From M3007 sp964589365 (GTDB lineage Bacteria > Bacteroidota > Bacteroidia > Chitinophagales > Saprospiraceae), in the NCBI GenBank assembly GCA_964589365.1, contig CAZPTQ010000112.1:1-17657 (forward strand): a DNA stretch of 17,657 bases, given 5' to 3'. Made by a program: the position numbers and the translations under genes. Under the pieces are notes generated by a model. It made no database searches. It worked only from the letters and a program-made list of their open reading frames with translations, and was not told the origin of the DNA. Every line of letters starts with the position of its first letter. Positions within the stretch are counted from its first letter, which is position 1. Below, one piece after another: positions 15,980 through 17,657 of the stretch.

Positions 15980-16048
15980 ACCACATAGCACACATAGTGC
16001 ACATAGTTTTTATCGAATAGGCTATGTGTACTATGTGTGCCATGTGGT
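15980..16048. repeat. Inverted repeat of 9-bp units upstream of prfA
   Basis: The left arm (15980-16006) is three 9-mers, ACCACATAG, CACACATAG and TGCACATAG. The right arm (16022-16048) is CTATGTGTA, CTATGTGTG and CCATGTGGT. The arms pair over 27 bp with two imperfect positions (one A-C, one G-T) around a 15-nt loop. It begins 10 nt after the uppP stop and ends 16 nt before the prfA start, with no T-run after it, so it is not a normal terminator. Hairpins with CACATAG/CTATGTG arms occur between genes in many Bacteroidota, as I recall; this is memory, not a search. Confidence 0.93.
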
Positions 16049-16064
16049 TAAACAGAAACAGTAA

Positions 16065-17135
16065 ATGCTGGACAAACTACAAGCCATACGCGAAAAATAC
16101 ATCCATCTGGAGGAGCAACTTGGCGACCCTTCCACCGTGGCCGACCCTGATAAATCGAAAAAAGTAAACAAAGAGTACCGAAAGCTCCAGCCCATTGTAG
16201 AAGCTGCTGAAAAGTACGAAAAAGTCCTTTCCGACATTGCCAGTGCAAAAGCTATGCTTGTGGGCGAAACCGACCCTGAAATGCGCGAAATGGCCCGCGA
16301 GGAAATCACTTCGCTGGAACCGGAGCGTGATACTCTGGAAGAACTACTCATAACCCTGCTTACCCCAAAAGACCCTGAGGATGAGAAAGATGTGATTTTT
16401 GAAATCCGATCCGGAACGGGCGGCGATGAAGCGGCGCTGTTTGCCGGCGATCTCTACCAAATGTATTCGCGCTATTTTTCAAAACAAGGTTGGGACGTTG
16501 AATTGGTGGACGAAACACCCGGAACGGCGGGCGGATATGCCAAACTTGTACTCGAAGTCTCCGGCGAAAACGTGTACGGCAAACTCAAATTCGAATCCGG
16601 CGCGCACCGGGTACAACGCGTGCCAGAAACCGAAGCCAAAGGACGGGTGCACACTTCAGCCGCTACCGTGGTCGTGCTCCCCAAGATGGAACCCGAAGAC
16701 ATCAACATCCGCAAAGAAGATATCCGGACCGATACCTTCCGCGCTTCAGGCGCGGGCGGTCAGCACGTGAACAAAACGGAGTCTGGCGTTCGCTTTACCC
16801 ACTTACCTACGGGTGTGACTGCTGAAAGCACCGAGAGCCGCTCACAGCATAAAAACCGCGACATAGCCATGGGCCGCCTCGTGCAGCAGATCCGTGAAGC
16901 CCAACTTCAGCGCGAAGCCTCTGCATTTGCCTCTGCCCGCAAAAGCCTCGTCGGCTCTGGCGACCGCTCTGAAAAAATCCGCACCTACAACTGGCCGCAA
17001 AACCGCGTGACCGACCACCGCCTGGAAGGCGACAACAAAAATTTTAACCTGGATAAGGTAGTGGAAGGGGATATAGAACCCCTCATCGAGGCCTTGACAG
17101 TCGCAGACAATGCGACGAAGTTGCAGGAGGGATAA
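16065..17135 (+). CDS. prfA: Peptide chain release factor 1 (RF1)
   Basis: A 356-residue class I release factor that reads UAA and UAG stop codons and triggers peptide release on the ribosome. The GGQ motif that enters the peptidyl-transferase centre is at residues 231-233 (GAGGQHVNK). The stop-codon tripeptide is PET at 187-189 (RVPETEAKGRVHTSA), the RF1 'PxT' form rather than the SPF of RF2. The length and the GTGGDEAALFAGDLYQMY segment (117-134) match the family. The Gln of GGQ is normally methylated by PrmC, which is not in the window. The start follows a 16-nt gap after the inverted repeat. The end overlaps the promoter of the next gene. Confidence 0.98.
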   Translation: MLDKLQAIREKYIHLEEQLGDPSTVADPDKSKKVNKEYRKLQPIVEAAEKYEKVLSDIASAKAMLVGETDPEMREMAREEITSLEPERDTLEELLITLLTPKDPEDEKDVIFEIRSGTGGDEAALFAGDLYQMYSRYFSKQGWDVELVDETPGTAGGYAKLVLEVSGENVYGKLKFESGAHRVQRVPETEAKGRVHTSAATVVVLPKMEPEDINIRKEDIRTDTFRASGAGGQHVNKTESGVRFTHLPTGVTAESTESRSQHKNRDIAMGRLVQQIREAQLQREASAFASARKSLVGSGDRSEKIRTYNWPQNRVTDHRLEGDNKNFNLDKVVEGDIEPLIEALTVADNATKLQEG

Positions 17136-17148
17136 TATTGTATATTTG
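17121..17148 (+). promoter_or_regulatory. Bacteroidota-type promoter of the small lipoprotein gene
   Basis: TTG at 17121-17123, a 17-nt spacer, then TATATTTG at 17141-17148, a perfect TAnnTTTG. The TTG lies inside the last codons of prfA. Transcription would begin near 17155, leaving a leader of about 56 nt before the ATG at 17211. Confidence 0.75.
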
Positions 17149-17210
17149 ACACCCCATCCATTTGGCAGGATATCACATTCTATTGCAATTACAACTAAAT
17201 TCAACGCAAC

Positions 17211-17498
17211 ATGAAATCACACAAGCCACTCCTATTTGCCGCAGCAATTATTGCCGCGCTGCTTCTTGTTTCCTGTGCCGAGGTACAAGCAACAAAAGAA
17301 TGCCTGACCGGACGGCAGTATGGATTTTTGTATGGTTTGATTCATGGCTTTATCACGCCGCTCAGCTTTATTGCCAGTCTTTTTAAAGACAATGTGGCTA
17401 TCTATGCGGTCAACAATACGGGCGGATTGTATGACCTGGGTTTTTTATTGGGCTCAAGCGGTTGGGGATTCATGGCGGGGAATAGGTCGAAGAGATGA
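17211..17498 (+). CDS. Small predicted lipoprotein, conserved in Bacteroidota
   Basis: A 95-residue protein. Residues 1-21 form a lipoprotein signal peptide with the lipobox LLVSC (acylated Cys22). The mature part is short: C31, then GFLYGLIHGFITPLSFIASL (38-57, hydrophobic), DNVAIYAVNNTGG (60-72) and YDLGFLLGSSGWGF (74-87). The pattern 'G..YG..HG.I.P...I.SLF.D...IY..NNTG..Y..GF..G' recurs in small unnamed Bacteroidota proteins as I remember them. I cannot give a function. It has its own promoter and ends at a terminator shared with the facing tRNA. Confidence 0.8.
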   Translation: MKSHKPLLFAAAIIAALLLVSCAEVQATKECLTGRQYGFLYGLIHGFITPLSFIASLFKDNVAIYAVNNTGGLYDLGFLLGSSGWGFMAGNRSKR

Positions 17499-17537
17499 GG
17501 GGTTGAGGCCTCCGCGCTGTGTTATTATCTCAAACAA

Positions 17538-17571
17538 AAAGCGTTACACGAGAAATCCCGTGTAACGCTTT
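17538..17571. terminator. Bidirectional terminator between lipoprotein gene and tRNA
   Basis: The 13-bp perfect stem AAAGCGTTACACG (17538-17550) pairs with CGTGTAACGCTTT (17559-17571) around an 8-nt loop. T-rich tails follow on both strands (TTTGATTTT on plus, CTTTTTGTTT on minus), fitting convergent transcription of the lipoprotein gene and the tRNA. Confidence 0.88.
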
Positions 17572-17582
17572 GATTTTCAATG

Positions 17583-17656
17583 TGGGCCTGGCAGGAATTG
17601 AACCCGCGACCGTCTGATTATGAGTCAGCTGCTCTAACCAACTGAGCTACAAGCCC
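17583..17656 (-). tRNA. tRNA with CAT anticodon (elongator Met, or Ile2)
   Basis: A full cloverleaf of 74 nt on the minus strand without an encoded CCA. The acceptor arm is GGGCTTG / CAGGCCC with one G-T pair, the D arm is GCTCAGTTGGTTAGAGC, and the anticodon loop is CTCATAA (anticodon CAT). The anticodon stem is GCTGA / TCAGA with one G-A mismatch at its top. The T arm is GCGGG-TTCAATT-CCTGC. The acceptor lacks the 1-72 mismatch of an initiator, so it is an elongator tRNA. CAT also occurs in Ile2, where C34 is changed to lysidine; the sequence alone does not settle this, and Met is slightly preferred. Confidence 0.93.
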
Positions 17657-17657
17657 G

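Noticed and set aside
15971..16064. Riboswitch or T-box before prfA
   Set aside because: Apart from the inverted 9-mer hairpin there is no conserved riboswitch core, and the spacer is too short.

Overview
The window looks like a chromosomal segment of a Bacteroidota bacterium, most likely in the Saprospiria (Haliscomenobacter/Lewinella-like). Four proteins end in the type IX secretion system (T9SS) type A sorting domain. Start codons lack Shine-Dalgarno sequences. Promoters fit the Bacteroidota pattern TTG-N17-TAnnTTTG. The ftsX / DUF3098 / uppP block is, from memory, a common order in this phylum. The rank below phylum is inference.

Layout. 1-172: a 9-bp minisatellite in two inverted arms, running almost to the start codon of trpS (182-1183). 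1220-3238: a gene for a secreted protein with four CHRD domains and a T9SS tail, set between two nearly identical transcription terminators. 3258-5507 (minus strand): a small secreted cysteine-rich protein and an S41 C-terminal processing protease. 5655-9299 (minus): a large secreted metallopeptidase-like protein whose zinc motif reads QEVGH instead of HEVGH. 9645-10772 (plus): a T9SS-tailed propeller-like protein that seems shortened in the middle. 10832-13675 (minus): a 947-residue multidomain secreted protein with a SprB-type repeat and a T9SS tail. 13911-15970 (plus): ftsX, a DUF3098 membrane protein and uppP, a compact cell-envelope operon. 16065-17135: prfA (release factor 1), preceded by a second inverted 9-bp repeat hairpin. 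17211-17498: a small lipoprotein with its own promoter. 17583-17656 (minus): a CAT-anticodon tRNA facing a shared bidirectional terminator.

How it fits together. Translation housekeeping (trpS, prfA, tRNA) and envelope/division genes (ftsX, uppP) alternate with secreted-protein genes that carry their own promoters and terminators. I see no mobile element, CRISPR array or phage gene. The most unusual signals are (1) two unrelated sequences that share one architecture, 9-bp units in inverted arms, just upstream of the start codons of trpS and prfA; (2) loss of the first zinc-ligand histidine in the large peptidase; (3) twin terminators around the CHRD gene; and (4) two strong palindromes in the divergent promoter region before ftsX. 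I did not find a clear multi-gene defence or biosynthetic system.
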